64,000 bases of DNA from Brevibacterium sp. JSBI002 (GTDB taxonomy: Bacteria; Actinomycetota; Actinomycetes; Actinomycetales; Brevibacteriaceae): the NCBI RefSeq assembly GCF_026013965.1, contig NZ_CP110341.1, forward strand, positions 2,046,001 to 2,110,000. The letters are read 5' to 3'. Below, piece by piece: positions 10,854 to 20,508 of this stretch. The stretch's first letter is position 1. Each line of letters begins with the position of its first letter. Under the pieces are notes generated by a model. The model worked only from the letters and a program-made list of their open reading frames with translations. It had not been told where the DNA came from and did not search any database. The translations under genes were made by a program, and so were the position numbers.

Positions 10854-12606
10854 TCCTCGGCTCCTTGGACAGTGGGCTTTCTGCCACACTAACCGATGAA
10901 GTCTCTGCCGGGGTGGAAACCGGCGCGGACACGACACCCGCGCGCTCTGCTTCGACATCGAGGCTCTCGCGCTTCGCCGGTTCGTTCTTCAGTGTCTGCG
11001 CCAGCGGAGTGTTCGGCAGGAAGCAGAGGAAGACGAAACCGAGGACGGCCAGCGGAGCCACCCACAGGAACAGGGGCACGAGGGCGTCGTTGTAGGAGGT
11101 GATGATGAGTGAGTGCATCGGCTCCGGCAGCTTCGACACGATCTCCGGGGTCAGCCCCGTCGAGGAGATCTTGGGCATGTGCCCGTGTGGGGCCGCCTTC
11201 GCGATCTCTGTGATTCCGGACTTGATGTTGTCCATGAGCCGCTGGGTGAATACGGATCCGATGAAGGCCATTCCGAGTGTGGCACCGACCTGACGGAAGT
11301 AGTTGTTCGACGCGGTCGCGGTGCCGACCATGGACACCGGGAAGGCGTTCTGGACGACGAGGACGAGTGTCTGCATGCTCAGGCCCAGTCCGAGTCCGAG
11401 CAGCGCCAGGCAGCCGATGGTCTCCCAGGCCGCGCTCTCGGCCTTCAGCTGGGAGAGCAGAACGAGCGAGGCGGCCATGATGAGGATGCCGGTCAGAGGA
11501 TACTTCTTGTACTTGCCGGTGCGGGAGACGATGAAACCGACGAGCGTCGAGGACACGAGCATGGTGCCCATCATCGGCACCATCATCAGACCGGCGACGG
11601 TGGCATCGATTCCGTGGACCATCTGCAGGTAGGTCGGCATATAGGAGAGCACACCGAACATGCCGATGCCGACGAAGAGGCCGGCGATCGTGCACAGCAG
11701 GAAGTCGCGGTTGGTGAACAGGTGCATCGGGATGACCGGTTCGCTGACCTTGAGTTCGACGAAGACGAAGGCGACTGCGGCGATGATTCCGGTGACGATG
11801 AGCCCGTTGATCTGCCAGGATCCCCATTCATAGTCGTGTCCGCCCCAGGCGGAGGTGAGCACGATGCAGGAGGTGACGATCGAGATGAGCGCCATGCCGA
11901 TGACATCGATCTTCGGGCGAGGGCCGGCACCCTTGGTGTGCTTGGGCACTTTGAGGAACACGGCGGCGGCGATGAGGGCGATGATGCCCAACGGGAAGTT
12001 GATGGCGAAAGCCCAACGCCAGCCGGGTCCTTCGGTCAGCCAGCCGCCGATCAGCGGTCCGGCCACGGACGACACGGCGAAGGCGGCGCCCATGATGCCC
12101 ATGTATTTGCCGCGTTCGCGGGCGGGGACGACGGAGGCGATGATCGACTGCGAGAGGATCATCATTCCGCCGCCGCCGATGCCCTGGAGCACTCGACCGA
12201 AGATCAGCGTCGACATCTCATTCGCGATGAGGGCGAAGACCGAGCCGAGCAGGAAGCAGCAGATGGCGAACATGAACAGCGGCTTGCGTCCGAACAGGTC
12301 GCCGACCTTGCCGTAGACGGGCATCATGATCGTCGAAGCGAGCATGAATGCGGTGGAGACCCACAGCATCTGGTCAACGCCGTCGAGTTCGCCGACGATG
12401 GTCGGCAGCGCGGTCGCCAGCACCGTCTGGTTGAGTGAGAACATGAACATCGCGATCATCAGGCCCACGAAGAGCAGAATGATCGCCGAGGTGGCCATCG
12501 GCTCTGTCTGTGCGTCGGGTCCCGCCGGGGCGGAGTTCTTCGAGGTGGTTGCCGTCATCGTCTTCTCATCGGGTTCGTGGTTGCTTCTCATCACAGTTTT
12601 CGTCAT
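10795..12606 (-). CDS. MFS drug efflux transporter, DHA2 (EmrB/QacA) type, 14 TM
   Basis: Proton-driven multidrug exporter in the cytoplasmic membrane. The 603 residues have about 14 hydrophobic helices; motif A-like GKVGDLFGRKP follows TM2, and the antiporter motif C region (AVSSVAGPLIGGW) is in TM5. The C-terminal tail is long and polar (about 70 residues), and its coding sequence overlaps the next gene. The ATG at 12606 overlaps the tetR stop by four bases (ATGA), so regulator and pump form one coupled operon. Other in-frame ATGs lie 5 and 16 codons downstream. The TetR neighbour probably controls it in response to a toxic substrate (inference). Confidence 0.92.
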   Translation of the reverse strand: MTKTVMRSNHEPDEKTMTATTSKNSAPAGPDAQTEPMATSAIILLFVGLMIAMFMFSLNQTVLATALPTIVGELDGVDQMLWVSTAFMLASTIMMPVYGKVGDLFGRKPLFMFAICCFLLGSVFALIANEMSTLIFGRVLQGIGGGGMMILSQSIIASVVPARERGKYMGIMGAAFAVSSVAGPLIGGWLTEGPGWRWAFAINFPLGIIALIAAAVFLKVPKHTKGAGPRPKIDVIGMALISIVTSCIVLTSAWGGHDYEWGSWQINGLIVTGIIAAVAFVFVELKVSEPVIPMHLFTNRDFLLCTIAGLFVGIGMFGVLSYMPTYLQMVHGIDATVAGLMMVPMMGTMLVSSTLVGFIVSRTGKYKKYPLTGILIMAASLVLLSQLKAESAAWETIGCLALLGLGLGLSMQTLVLVVQNAFPVSMVGTATASNNYFRQVGATLGMAFIGSVFTQRLMDNIKSGITEIAKAAPHGHMPKISSTGLTPEIVSKLPEPMHSLIITSYNDALVPLFLWVAPLAVLGFVFLCFLPNTPLAQTLKNEPAKRESLDVEAERAGVVSAPVSTPAETSSVSVAESPLSKEPRNDGTDHTQLTRDRDPRTDH

Positions 12607-13247
12607 GGCAGTCGGTCCAGGACCTTGCGGAACAGGTTCAGGGAGTCTTCGAAGATCGCTTGGGTGCCGCCTTTGTCCTCGACCGCCTCAGGATCGGCCT
12701 TGATCACCTGTCCCGCATGGTTGAGCGGGACCCGGCAGAGTTGGGTGAGCATGCGCGCGCTGCGCCAGGCGGAGTCCTCTGAGGAGAACTCCTGGCCGAG
12801 GTGTCGCAGTCGGTCGAGCACGTGACCGGTGACGATCTCTTCGAGTTCTTCTGCCCGGTCGAAGCTCTTGCTCACGAGTTCCGGATACAGCGCGAAGAGG
12901 CGGCGTCGCCGCGCCGGAAGTTTCGGATCGACGGAGCCGACGAGCAGCGCTTCGCGGACGAAGAGCGCCGTGTCCTCGGCCAGCGTGTCGAGCCCGGCGG
13001 GGCTGTGGACATAGTCGAAGGCGAGGCCCTCATCGACGCCGACCTCGGCTCCGAGGCCGACGATCGCGTCCTCCTTCGTCTCGAAGTAGTTGAAGAAGGT
13101 TCGTGTGGACACTCCTGCGTCGGCGGCGATCGTCGCCACGGTGGCGCAGGCCAAGCCGTCTTCGAGCACGCGAGTGATCGCCGCTTCATGGAGGGCGTTG
13201 CGAGTCAGGCGCGCCTTTTTCGAGCGCAGGGATTCTTCAGCGGGCAT
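12603..13247 (-). CDS. TetR family transcriptional regulator of the adjacent efflux pump
   Basis: A 214-residue one-component repressor. The N-terminal helix-turn-helix is clear (VATIAADAGVSTRTFFNYF, about residues 36-54); the C-terminal ligand domain is divergent, as usual. I chose ATG 13247 over the open frame extending to 13304 because a palindromic operator-like array (13256-13300) immediately precedes it. The stop overlaps the MFS start (ATGA). The gene follows dnaG by about 80 bases in the same direction, so it may receive read-through as well as its own promoter. Autorepression through the TGCAAA sites is inferred. Confidence 0.92.
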   Translation of the reverse strand: MPAEESLRSKKARLTRNALHEAAITRVLEDGLACATVATIAADAGVSTRTFFNYFETKEDAIVGLGAEVGVDEGLAFDYVHSPAGLDTLAEDTALFVREALLVGSVDPKLPARRRRLFALYPELVSKSFDRAEELEEIVTGHVLDRLRHLGQEFSSEDSAWRSARMLTQLCRVPLNHAGQVIKADPEAVEDKGGTQAIFEDSLNLFRKVLDRLP

Positions 13248-13255
13248 AGGTACAT

Positions 13256-13302
13256 TTTGCACCACATGCAAACTTTCACCAACTGCAAACCTGCAATTGT
13301 GC
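13256..13302 (-). promoter_or_regulatory. Operator-like palindromes upstream of tetR-MFS operon
   Basis: TTTGCACCACATGCAAA (13256-13272) is a 6-5-6 inverted repeat nine bases from the tetR start. It is followed by a related half-matching copy ending TGCAAA (13274-13289) and a third TGCA...TGCA pair (about 13292-13303). Spaced TGCAA half-sites right before a TetR gene are what an autoregulatory operator looks like. No promoter hexamers were assigned. Confidence 0.6.
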
Positions 13303-13325
13303 ACTATTTCACTGTGCGCAGTCTT

Positions 13326-15398
13326 TCACATGAGCATCTTCAGCCGTGCCCGGTGCTGCTCGAGGGTCTGCAGCTGACCGAGCAGTGCTGCCTGACCTGC
13401 TCCGTCGGCGGTGTCCTGGCGCTGCAGGCGGGAGTGGAGTTCCTTGGCGATGCGTTCGAGGTCGTAGTCGAAGAGGCGAGCGACGATCCCGCGGGCGAAC
13501 CGATCGATCCCGTCTCCCTCGATGACAGGCAGCGGGGTCACGAGCAGCTGGGCCACATAGGGCTTGAGGTCCTCGGCTGCGGCGTCGAGCACGCGTTCGG
13601 CCCATTTCGACTGAGCCGTGCCGGCTGCGCCCAGTCCCCCGGCCTGTTTGATGGCGTCCTGGATCCGCCGGTAGCCGGGGTGCTCGAAGGCCTTCGCGGA
13701 CAGCGAGTCGAAGAGCTTCGCATTGACCACCTCCGGATGTTGGAGGGCGACCATGAGAGCCCCCTTCTCCGTCTTCAGCCGGGCGGGGCTGATCGGGGCC
13801 GAGAGGTTCGAGACGTCAGGGCGTTCATCGTAGACGTATTCGATGCTGCGTTCATCGGAGACCTCCCCCGCCGAGGCGGGACCGGGCCCCCGTGCGCCTC
13901 CGGACGGGGCGATTTCCGGCTCGGTTCCGGGACCGGTCCCCCGTCCCGAACCTGACCCGTGCCCGGGTCCGGATGTGGCCGGCGACGAGGGTGCGGGTGC
14001 GCTCGGTGCCGGAGGTGGGCCGTCGCGGTAGGACGACTGGCGGGCGGGCGCCTCGGCGGGCTGGCGGTTCTGCTTCGGTTGGCGGGCGGCGGTGCGGACC
14101 GCGGCCTCCACCTCGTCGATATCGACGCCGATGCGACCGGCGACGAACCGGTAGTAGTGGGAGAGGCTGTTGCGGTCACGGATGTCGGTGAGCACCTCGG
14201 CGGCGGCGCGGACCGCGGAGATCCGTCCTTCGACGGTGTCGAGGTCGAAGCGGGAGATCGCGGTGGTGATGACGAACTCGAAGAGCGGCTTGCGGCCGTC
14301 GATGAGTTCGCGCAGGGCCGCGTCGCCCTTCTGCATGCGCAGGTCACAGGGATCGAGGCCATCGGGTTCGACAGCGACGAAGGTCTGGGCGGTGAACAGG
14401 TTCTCGAATTCGAAGGCCTTGAGCGCAGCCTTCTGACCGGCGGCGTCGCCATCGAAGGTGAAGATCACCTGTCCGGTCGGGTCGTCGCCGAGGAGACGAC
14501 GGATGATCTTCACGTGTTCGGCGCCGAAGGCCGTGCCGCAGGTGGCCACGGCCTGGTCGACTCCGGCGAGGTGGGCGGCCATGACGTCGGTGTAGCCCTC
14601 GACGACGACGACGCGTTTGGTCTTCGCGATCGACTTCTTCGCCAGGTCGAGTCCGTAGAGAACCTGATTCTTGTGATAGAGAGCGGTCTCGGGAGTGTTG
14701 AGGTACTTCGGACCTTTGTCATCGTCATAGAGTCGACGGGCACCGAAGCCGATGGTCCGGGACGTCATGTCCTTGATCGGCCAGATCACCCGACCACGGA
14801 ATCGGTCGTAGATTCCCCGACCGCCCTCGCTGGCCAAGCCGCCGGCGAGGATCTCCTCATCGGTGAAGCCGGCCTTGCGCAGATGGCTCGTCAGGGCATC
14901 CCAGGATTTCGGGGCGAACCCGATGCCGAACTCCCGGCTCGACTCGGCGGGAAAACCGCGGCCGGACAGGAACTCGCGGCCGATCTGCCCGGCCTCGGAC
15001 TCGAGGGCCTGGGCGAAGAAGCGCCCCGCGACCTCGTGCATCTCCAGCAACCGCTGCCTGCGGCTGGCCTGTTCCCGGTCCGGGCCCTTCCCGTCCTCGT
15101 AGCGCAGGTGCATTCCGGCCTTGCCGGCCAGCGTCTCGACGGCTTCGACGAAGCTGAGCTGTTCGACCTTCTGCAGGAAGGTGAACACGTCTCCGGACTC
15201 ACCGCAGCCGAAGCAGTGGTACATCCCGACCTGCGGACGCACCGTGAACGACGGAGTCTTCTCGTCGTGGAACGGGCACAGTCCCTTCAGCGATCCGATG
15301 CCCGCGGTCTTGAGGGTGACGAATTCCCCGATCACCTCGTCGATGCGGGTGCGGCTGCGCAGTTCGTCGATGTCCTCGCGTTTGATGAGTCCGGCCAT
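13326..15398 (-). CDS. dnaG: DNA primase DnaG
   Basis: Synthesises RNA primers for replication, working with the DnaB helicase. 690 residues. The N-terminal CHC2 zinc finger is complete (CPFH ... HCFGC, about residues 42-66). The TOPRIM catalytic core has VVVVEGYTDVM and FDGDAAGQ. A Pro/Gly/Ser-rich linker, biased in composition, precedes the C-terminal helicase-binding domain. The ATG at 15398 begins the usual MAGLIKREDID. It is third in a tight dusB-dgt-dnaG series on the minus strand (three bases from dgt), which points to an operon. Confidence 0.97.
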   Translation of the reverse strand: MAGLIKREDIDELRSRTRIDEVIGEFVTLKTAGIGSLKGLCPFHDEKTPSFTVRPQVGMYHCFGCGESGDVFTFLQKVEQLSFVEAVETLAGKAGMHLRYEDGKGPDREQASRRQRLLEMHEVAGRFFAQALESEAGQIGREFLSGRGFPAESSREFGIGFAPKSWDALTSHLRKAGFTDEEILAGGLASEGGRGIYDRFRGRVIWPIKDMTSRTIGFGARRLYDDDKGPKYLNTPETALYHKNQVLYGLDLAKKSIAKTKRVVVVEGYTDVMAAHLAGVDQAVATCGTAFGAEHVKIIRRLLGDDPTGQVIFTFDGDAAGQKAALKAFEFENLFTAQTFVAVEPDGLDPCDLRMQKGDAALRELIDGRKPLFEFVITTAISRFDLDTVEGRISAVRAAAEVLTDIRDRNSLSHYYRFVAGRIGVDIDEVEAAVRTAARQPKQNRQPAEAPARQSSYRDGPPPAPSAPAPSSPATSGPGHGSGSGRGTGPGTEPEIAPSGGARGPGPASAGEVSDERSIEYVYDERPDVSNLSAPISPARLKTEKGALMVALQHPEVVNAKLFDSLSAKAFEHPGYRRIQDAIKQAGGLGAAGTAQSKWAERVLDAAAEDLKPYVAQLLVTPLPVIEGDGIDRFARGIVARLFDYDLERIAKELHSRLQRQDTADGAGQAALLGQLQTLEQHRARLKMLM

Positions 15399-15401
15399 GG
15401 T

Positions 15402-16709
15402 CTAGAGCCGATCCTCCGCTCCGGCGTTGAGGTGGTGGTACAGGGCCCAGGCGGAATGGTCGGTCAGGGAGGCGATCTGGTCGACGATGACGCGCAGTCG
15501 TGCGGAGTCGTCGGCGGCCTCGGCGTGGTCGGCGCGGAACATCGGATCGAGCTTGTCCGGTGACTGCGAGTACCATTCGGCGAGTTCGCTGATGACTGCC
15601 GCCTGGATGTCATGCAGCCGCAGTCGATCCTCGGCGACCATCACCGTCAGCGTGGCCATGCCTTTGAGCACGGCGATCTCGACGGTGGTCGTCTCGGGGA
15701 CGACGAGCGAGGCCGAGTATCGGGCGAGGGGCTCCCAGCCGAATTCCTCACGGGTCGCGGATTCCGCGGCGCCGACGAAGCGCCCGATGAGCTGACTGGT
15801 CATGTGTTTGAGGCCAGCCTGAGCACGTCGGGATCCGTCGAAGGCCTCCTTGGGCCAGTAGGCGGCGGCCTGCAGTCGGCCGAGTGCCTTGTCCATCTCC
15901 GCATCGGTGGTCTCCGGCAGGTACCACTGACGGGTGATGCCGAAGAGCTCGGCCCGCCGCTCATCGGCGGCGAAGTCGGCAAGGTCCAGATGGCCTGCGA
16001 CGATGGCGTCCTCGACATCGTGAACGGAATAGGAGATGTCGTCGGCCAAGTCCATGACCTGGGCTTCGATGCATTTCTGGCCGTTGTCGATGCCGTCGCG
16101 GTAGAAGTCGAAGACAGCCCGGTCGTCATCGTAGACACCGAATTTGCGCACCCCGGAGTCGCGGCGACCGGCCGTGGCTTCGGCTCGGGGCCATGGGTAC
16201 TTCGTCAGTGCATCGAGGCTCGCGCGGGAGAGGTTGAGGCCGGCCGGGCGACCGTCATCGGCGATGACCTTCGGTTCGATCCGGGTGACCAGACGCAGGG
16301 TCTGGGCATTGCCCTCGAAGCCGCCGACGTCTGCGCACAGGGCATCGAGGATCGTCTCACCATGGTGGCCGAAGGGAGGGTGTCCGAGGTCGTGGGACAG
16401 GCAGGCGGTGTCGACGATATCGGGATCGCAGCCGAGGTAGCGGGCGAGTTCGCGGCCGACCTGGGCGACCTCGAGGGAGTGAGTGAGACGGGTGCGGACG
16501 AAATCGTCCGTGCCCGGGGACACGACCTGGGTCTTCGCGCCGAGGCGGCGCAGACCCGAGGAGTGGAGAACGCGGGCTCGGTCGCGCTGGAAAGCCGAGC
16601 GCCGCGGATTCTTCGCCGGTTCGCTCACCCACCGCTCCTCGTCCCACGGCGAGTAGACCGCCACGGTCCCCGTCCCCACCGAGGTGTGCGGGTGAGTGTC
16701 GAAGGGCAT
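15402..16709 (-). CDS. dgt: Deoxyguanosinetriphosphate triphosphohydrolase family (dNTPase)
   Basis: HD-domain hydrolase that cleaves dNTPs to deoxynucleosides and triphosphate, adjusting nucleotide pools. 435 residues. Metal-binding HD residues are visible in TRLTHSLEVAQ and CLSHDLGHPPFGHHGE, and a later conserved region has DLADDISYSVHDVEDA. Two ATGs are possible: 16715 overlaps the dusB stop by ATGA, but AGGAGG abuts it, whereas for 16709 the same AGGAGG is six bases upstream, so I use 16709. Location between dusB and dnaG is a common actinobacterial arrangement. Confidence 0.94.
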   Translation of the reverse strand: MPFDTHPHTSVGTGTVAVYSPWDEERWVSEPAKNPRRSAFQRDRARVLHSSGLRRLGAKTQVVSPGTDDFVRTRLTHSLEVAQVGRELARYLGCDPDIVDTACLSHDLGHPPFGHHGETILDALCADVGGFEGNAQTLRLVTRIEPKVIADDGRPAGLNLSRASLDALTKYPWPRAEATAGRRDSGVRKFGVYDDDRAVFDFYRDGIDNGQKCIEAQVMDLADDISYSVHDVEDAIVAGHLDLADFAADERRAELFGITRQWYLPETTDAEMDKALGRLQAAAYWPKEAFDGSRRAQAGLKHMTSQLIGRFVGAAESATREEFGWEPLARYSASLVVPETTTVEIAVLKGMATLTVMVAEDRLRLHDIQAAVISELAEWYSQSPDKLDPMFRADHAEAADDSARLRVIVDQIASLTDHSAWALYHHLNAGAEDRL

Positions 16710-16711
16710 TC

Positions 16712-17899
16712 TCATCCTCCTGAGATGTCGAGTTCGGCCTCCGACAGCAGCGACTTCCCGCTGGGATCGAAGATGCGGGAGTTCAACCACCCCTCGGGCA
16801 GGTGCGGCTTCTTCGGTCGGGTGGTGCGGCCGCGCGACCCTTCGGCGGCTTCACCCGGGTAGGGCGCGGTCTTGTCGAGCTGGTCGAGCAGCCCGGCGAG
16901 TTCCTCGAGAGAGGAGACCATAGCCAGCTGGCTGCGCAGCTCTCCCCCGACGGGGTAGCCCTTGAAGTACCAGGCGATGTGCTTGCGCAGGTCACGGACG
17001 CCGAGGAATTCGTCCTCGAAGTGATCGACGAGGTATTCGCCGTGCTTGTACACGGCACGAGCCACCTCGGCGAGTCCGGGACGGTGGCGTTCGTCGCTGC
17101 CGTTCAGCGCGTTCGCGAGGTCGCCGAACAGCCACGGCCGGCCCTGACAGCCGCGCCCGATGACGACGCCGTCGCAGCCGGTCTTGGCCATCATGTCCAG
17201 GGCATCCTCGGCGGCGAAGATATCACCGTTGCCGAGCACCGGAACGGTGTCGCCGAGGTGGTCCTTGAGCCGGGCGATCGCGTCCCAGTCCGCGGTCCCC
17301 GAGTAGAGATCGGCCGCGGTGCGGCCGTGCAGTGCGACGGCGGCGACGCCGGCGTTGCGCGCGGTCTCGGCGGCGTCGAGGAAGGTCGTGTGGTCGGCGT
17401 CGATGCCCTTGCGCATCTTCACGGTCACGGGTACGTCCCGGCGGGCCGCCTCGGTGACGGCCGTGGTGACGATGGATTTGAACAGATCCTGCTTCCACGG
17501 CAGCGCGGAGCCGCCTCCCTTGCGGGTGACCTTGGGGACGGGGCAGCCGAAGTTGAGGTCGATGTGATCGGCGCGGTCCTCCTCGACGAGCATCCGCACG
17601 GCCTGGCCCATGGTCACCGGATCGACTCCGTAGAGCTGGACGGAGCGCGGAGTCTCATAGGGCTCGTGGTGGATGATGCGCATCGTCTTCGGATTGCGCT
17701 CGACCAAGGCCCGGGTGGTGACCATTTCGGTCACGTACAGGCCGGCTCCGTATTCGCGGCACAGGCGGCGGAAGGCGGTGTTCGTGATTCCGGCCATGGG
17801 CGCGAGCACGACGGGCGAGGACAGCTCGATGGGCCCGATGCGCAGGGCTGTTTCGGGCTTCGGGGATGCGGTTTCTGGGGCAGGGCTGATGACACTCAC
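16712..17899 (-). CDS. dusB: tRNA-dihydrouridine synthase DusB
   Basis: FMN-dependent enzyme reducing specific uridines to dihydrouridine in the tRNA D-loop. 395 residues, a TIM-barrel plus C-terminal helical domain. Signatures are APMAGITN near residue 35, the FMN/tRNA-binding QLYGVDP, the catalytic-cysteine motif LNFGCPVPK, and VTVKMRKG. The start is GTG at 17899, with no better in-frame ATG. The stop is two bases before the dgt start, supporting a dusB-dgt-dnaG operon. Confidence 0.95.
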   Translation of the reverse strand: MSVISPAPETASPKPETALRIGPIELSSPVVLAPMAGITNTAFRRLCREYGAGLYVTEMVTTRALVERNPKTMRIIHHEPYETPRSVQLYGVDPVTMGQAVRMLVEEDRADHIDLNFGCPVPKVTRKGGGSALPWKQDLFKSIVTTAVTEAARRDVPVTVKMRKGIDADHTTFLDAAETARNAGVAAVALHGRTAADLYSGTADWDAIARLKDHLGDTVPVLGNGDIFAAEDALDMMAKTGCDGVVIGRGCQGRPWLFGDLANALNGSDERHRPGLAEVARAVYKHGEYLVDHFEDEFLGVRDLRKHIAWYFKGYPVGGELRSQLAMVSSLEELAGLLDQLDKTAPYPGEAAEGSRGRTTRPKKPHLPEGWLNSRIFDPSGKSLLSEAELDISGG

Positions 17900-17988
17900 G
17901 CAACCATTATCCCAGTCAAGTCAAAATCGCACATTCGTCTGCCTCTCCTGCCTGCTTCGCCGCCTCGGCTCGTCCTATTCGTCTCAAC

Positions 17989-19664
17989 TCAGTCAACGGC
18001 TTCGGTGCGCAGAAATTCCCGCACGTCCCATTCGGTGTCGACGGAGAGTTCGGCGGCGAGCCGGTCGTCGTGGGTGACGATCACCATGGCACCGCCGAAT
18101 CCTTCGAGAGCGGTCACCAGCGCCTCGAGCGATGACAGGTCGAGATTGTTGCCCGGTTCGTCGAGGATGAGCAGCTGCGGAGCCGGGTCCTGGAGGAGGC
18201 CTGAGGCCAACGCGACGCGGAAGCGCTCCCCTCCGGACAGGGTCTGACAGATCTGGTCGGTGCGTCCGGCCCGCAGTCCCATGGCCGCGAGCACCTCGTG
18301 GACGCGGTGCGGGTCGAGCTGCGGGTTGCCCGCGCGCACTGCCTCCATCACCGTGAGCTCCCCCGGCAGTCGGTACTGCTGGTCGAGGTGAGCCGTCGGC
18401 GCGGAGACGGTGATGGCGAGGTCGCCGAAGAGTGCGGCGACCGGCGGACCGGTTTCGGCCCCGACGTGTCCCTCGACCGTGTCGCCCGTGCCCCTGCTCT
18501 GTCTGTCCTGGCAGTTGGCAGCCGCCAGGATCGCTGCCAGCAGGGTCGACTTTCCCGCCCCGTTCGGTCCGGTCAGTCGGATCCGCTCGGGACCGACGAT
18601 CGTCTGGGGTCGTTCGGACCTCGCCGAGGCGGCCGTGGAGATCTCGAGGACCCGTTTGCTCGCGTGGACCTGGGTGTCCGGCAGGTCGAGGCGGACGCTC
18701 GAGGACCGGCGCAGCGCATCCTTGGCATTGGTGAGTTCGTCCCAGGCAGCCGCTTCGTCGGCGGCTTTGTCGCCGCGGCGTTTGGCCGCGGATTTCTCGG
18801 CGAAGTTCGTCAGCCCGTTCATCACGATCTTCGGTCGACGTTTGTTCTCTTTGTCCTTCTTGGCCTTCCGGTCGGCTCGAGCGAGTTTCGTCTCCAGCTC
18901 GATCCGCTGACGCTTCTCGACCTGGTGGGACTTCTTCGCATCCGTGACCTTCTGCTGCTTCGCCTCCTCTTCCGCGGCGACCATGGCTTCGTAGTCGTCG
19001 AAGTTTCCTCCGTAGACCCGCAGCCGGTCGTCATCTCGGTGATCGAGGTCATATGCGTCAGCAGCGTGCGGTCGTGGGAGATGACCAGGGTCGGTCCGCG
19101 TCGGTCGGTGAGCAGCGTCGTCAGCAGCGTCCGTCCGTCCTCGTCGAGGTTGTTGCTCGGTTCGTCGAGGATCAGCCAGGTGTCACCGACCAGTGCCGCT
19201 CGGGCCAGTCCGATGCGTGTGGCCTGTCCGCCGGAGAAGCTGCTCAGACTCCGGTCGAGATCGCTGACGCTCAGATGCAGACCGAGTTCGGACAGCGCCG
19301 CCAGGGCTCGCTCTTCGATATCCCAATCGTCGCCGATGAGGTCGAAGTCGGCCCCGGTCGCCTCTCCGGCCAGGGCGCGGCCCAGCGCTTGTCGGACGGG
19401 GGCGATGTCCAGCGCGGCATCGACCCGCTGCGTCGAATGCGGCAGCAGCTGGTCGATGTAGACGGCGCCATCGGCACCCGTGACGGTTCCTGACGAGGCG
19501 CGCAGCCGACCGGCGAGGATGCGGGCGAAGGTGGATTTGCCGATTCCGTTGTCGCCGACGAGTCCGACGAGGTCGGCAGGGATGGTGGCGGTGAGTCGGG
19601 AGAAGATCTCGGTATCGTCGCCGAGGCGGTAGTCCAGTTCGGACACAGTGATTGCTGTGGGCAT
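17989..19664 (-). CDS. ABC-F ATPase, interrupted by a one-base deletion
   Basis: Cytosolic ABC-F protein: two ABC ATPase domains and no membrane domain, a class acting on the ribosome (translation factors or antibiotic protection). The N-terminal half (from ATG 19664, GAGGA upstream) has Walker A GDNGIGKST, signature SFSGGQATR and Walker B LILDEPSNNLD. The C-terminal half has GPNGAGKST, LSGGERFR and LLILDEPGNNLD. The reading frame changes once, near 19030-19045: one extra base there would join SHDRTLLTHMTSITE to RLRVYGGNFDDYEAM, the normal ABC-F linker, and give 558 residues. A highly charged linker (KKDKENKRRPK) follows. Real inactivation and sequencing error are both possible; see findings. 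Confidence 0.85.
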
Positions 19665-19811
19665 GAGGGTCCTCATTTCGTGTACGCAGAAGCGCCGCGG
19701 GCCCGTGGCACCCGCAAGTCACGGTATGAGGATTCACTTCACAGCAGAGACGTCCTTGAACGGAAATGGAACATAACAATGATCGCCGAGGCAGCTCGCC
19801 CGGTCAACACC

Positions 19812-19889
19812 ACCCCTTATTGCTACCTGACGGCGGCTGAGCAACCTGGCGCGAGGTTGCTGGGCCGCCGTCAGGTAGCAATAAGGGGT
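19812..19889. repeat. 78-bp palindrome, copy 1 of a three-copy family; terminator of the XRE gene
   Basis: Two 36-base arms match at 34 positions around a 6-base GGCGCG centre. The core CTACCTGACGGCGG ... CCGCCGTCAGGTAG recurs at 25635-25706 and 27130-27185. This copy starts ten bases beyond the stop of the XRE-cupin gene, so it probably also ends that transcript. The outer arm (ACCCCTTATTG) is specific to this copy. Confidence 0.85.
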
Positions 19890-19898
19890 CAGGCAGGT

Positions 19899-20447
19899 TC
19901 AGATGATGATGAGCATGAGTTCGGCGGGCTCGTCGTGAGGGTTGGCCAATTGGTGTGGAACGTCGCCGGGAGCCTGGGCGCAGTCACCGGCGTGCAGGGT
20001 CGTGCGGCGGTCGATGGTGACGACCTCGATGCTGCCCTTGAGGACGAAGAAGCTCTCACGCGATCCGCTGCGGTGGGCGGCGAAGGCCGAGGTCTCGCTG
20101 CGCGGGTCGAGACGGTAGTGCACGACATCCATGTTCTCGATCGCCGATGGCAGATCCCGCCTCCAGACCCCCTTGCCGAAGGTCGAGGTCGTGGGGATCG
20201 CCTCGCTGCGGGTGATGGTGACTTGCGGGGCGGCCAGCAGTTCGCCGACGTCGACGCCGAGGGCGCGGGAGAGGCCCATGGCGTTCGATACCGATGTGTC
20301 CTGCTCACCCCGCTCGATCTTCGACAGAGCGGCGCGGGACAGTCCCGCCCTCACCGCGAGCTCGTTGAGGGTGAGGTTGTTGTACTTGCGCCGGGCTCTG
20401 ATGCGGGCGCCGAAGACACGTGCGCCGAGATCCTCTTCTTTCGCCAT
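19899..20447 (-). CDS. XRE family regulator with C-terminal cupin domain
   Basis: A 182-residue DNA-binding sensor. The N-terminal helix-turn-helix is canonical (LTLNELAVRAGLSRAALSKIERG, residues about 25-47), and the C-terminal half is a small cupin barrel (SRESFFVLKGSIEV ... LHAGDCAQAPGDVPHQL). Such XRE-cupin proteins usually control a neighbouring transport or catabolic gene in response to a small ligand. The LctP permease is divergent 61 bases away, with an inverted repeat in the gap (20459-20481), so it is the obvious target (inference). A long palindrome follows the stop. Confidence 0.92.
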   Translation of the reverse strand: MAKEEDLGARVFGARIRARRKYNNLTLNELAVRAGLSRAALSKIERGEQDTSVSNAMGLSRALGVDVGELLAAPQVTITRSEAIPTTSTFGKGVWRRDLPSAIENMDVVHYRLDPRSETSAFAAHRSGSRESFFVLKGSIEVVTIDRRTTLHAGDCAQAPGDVPHQLANPHDEPAELMLIII

Positions 20448-20458
20448 TGGAGCATCAT

Positions 20459-20481
20459 ATTCTATTCTTGGATCATAGAAT
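20459..20481. promoter_or_regulatory. Inverted repeat between XRE-cupin gene and permease
   Basis: ATTCTAT (20459-20465) and ATAGAAT (20475-20481) form a perfect 7-9-7 inverted repeat in the 61-base divergent gap. It is AT-rich in a GC-rich region and well placed to control both genes. Candidate operator for the XRE-cupin protein. Confidence 0.55.
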
Positions 20482-20508
20482 CACATCTCACAAAGGAAAC
20501 TTCACCCC

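Noticed and set aside
19035..19047. Loss of one copy of a 13-bp tandem repeat as cause of the ABC-F frameshift
   Set aside because: CTCGATCACCGAG duplicated would also restore the frame, but a single missing base gives a linker closer to ABC-F relatives and is simpler.
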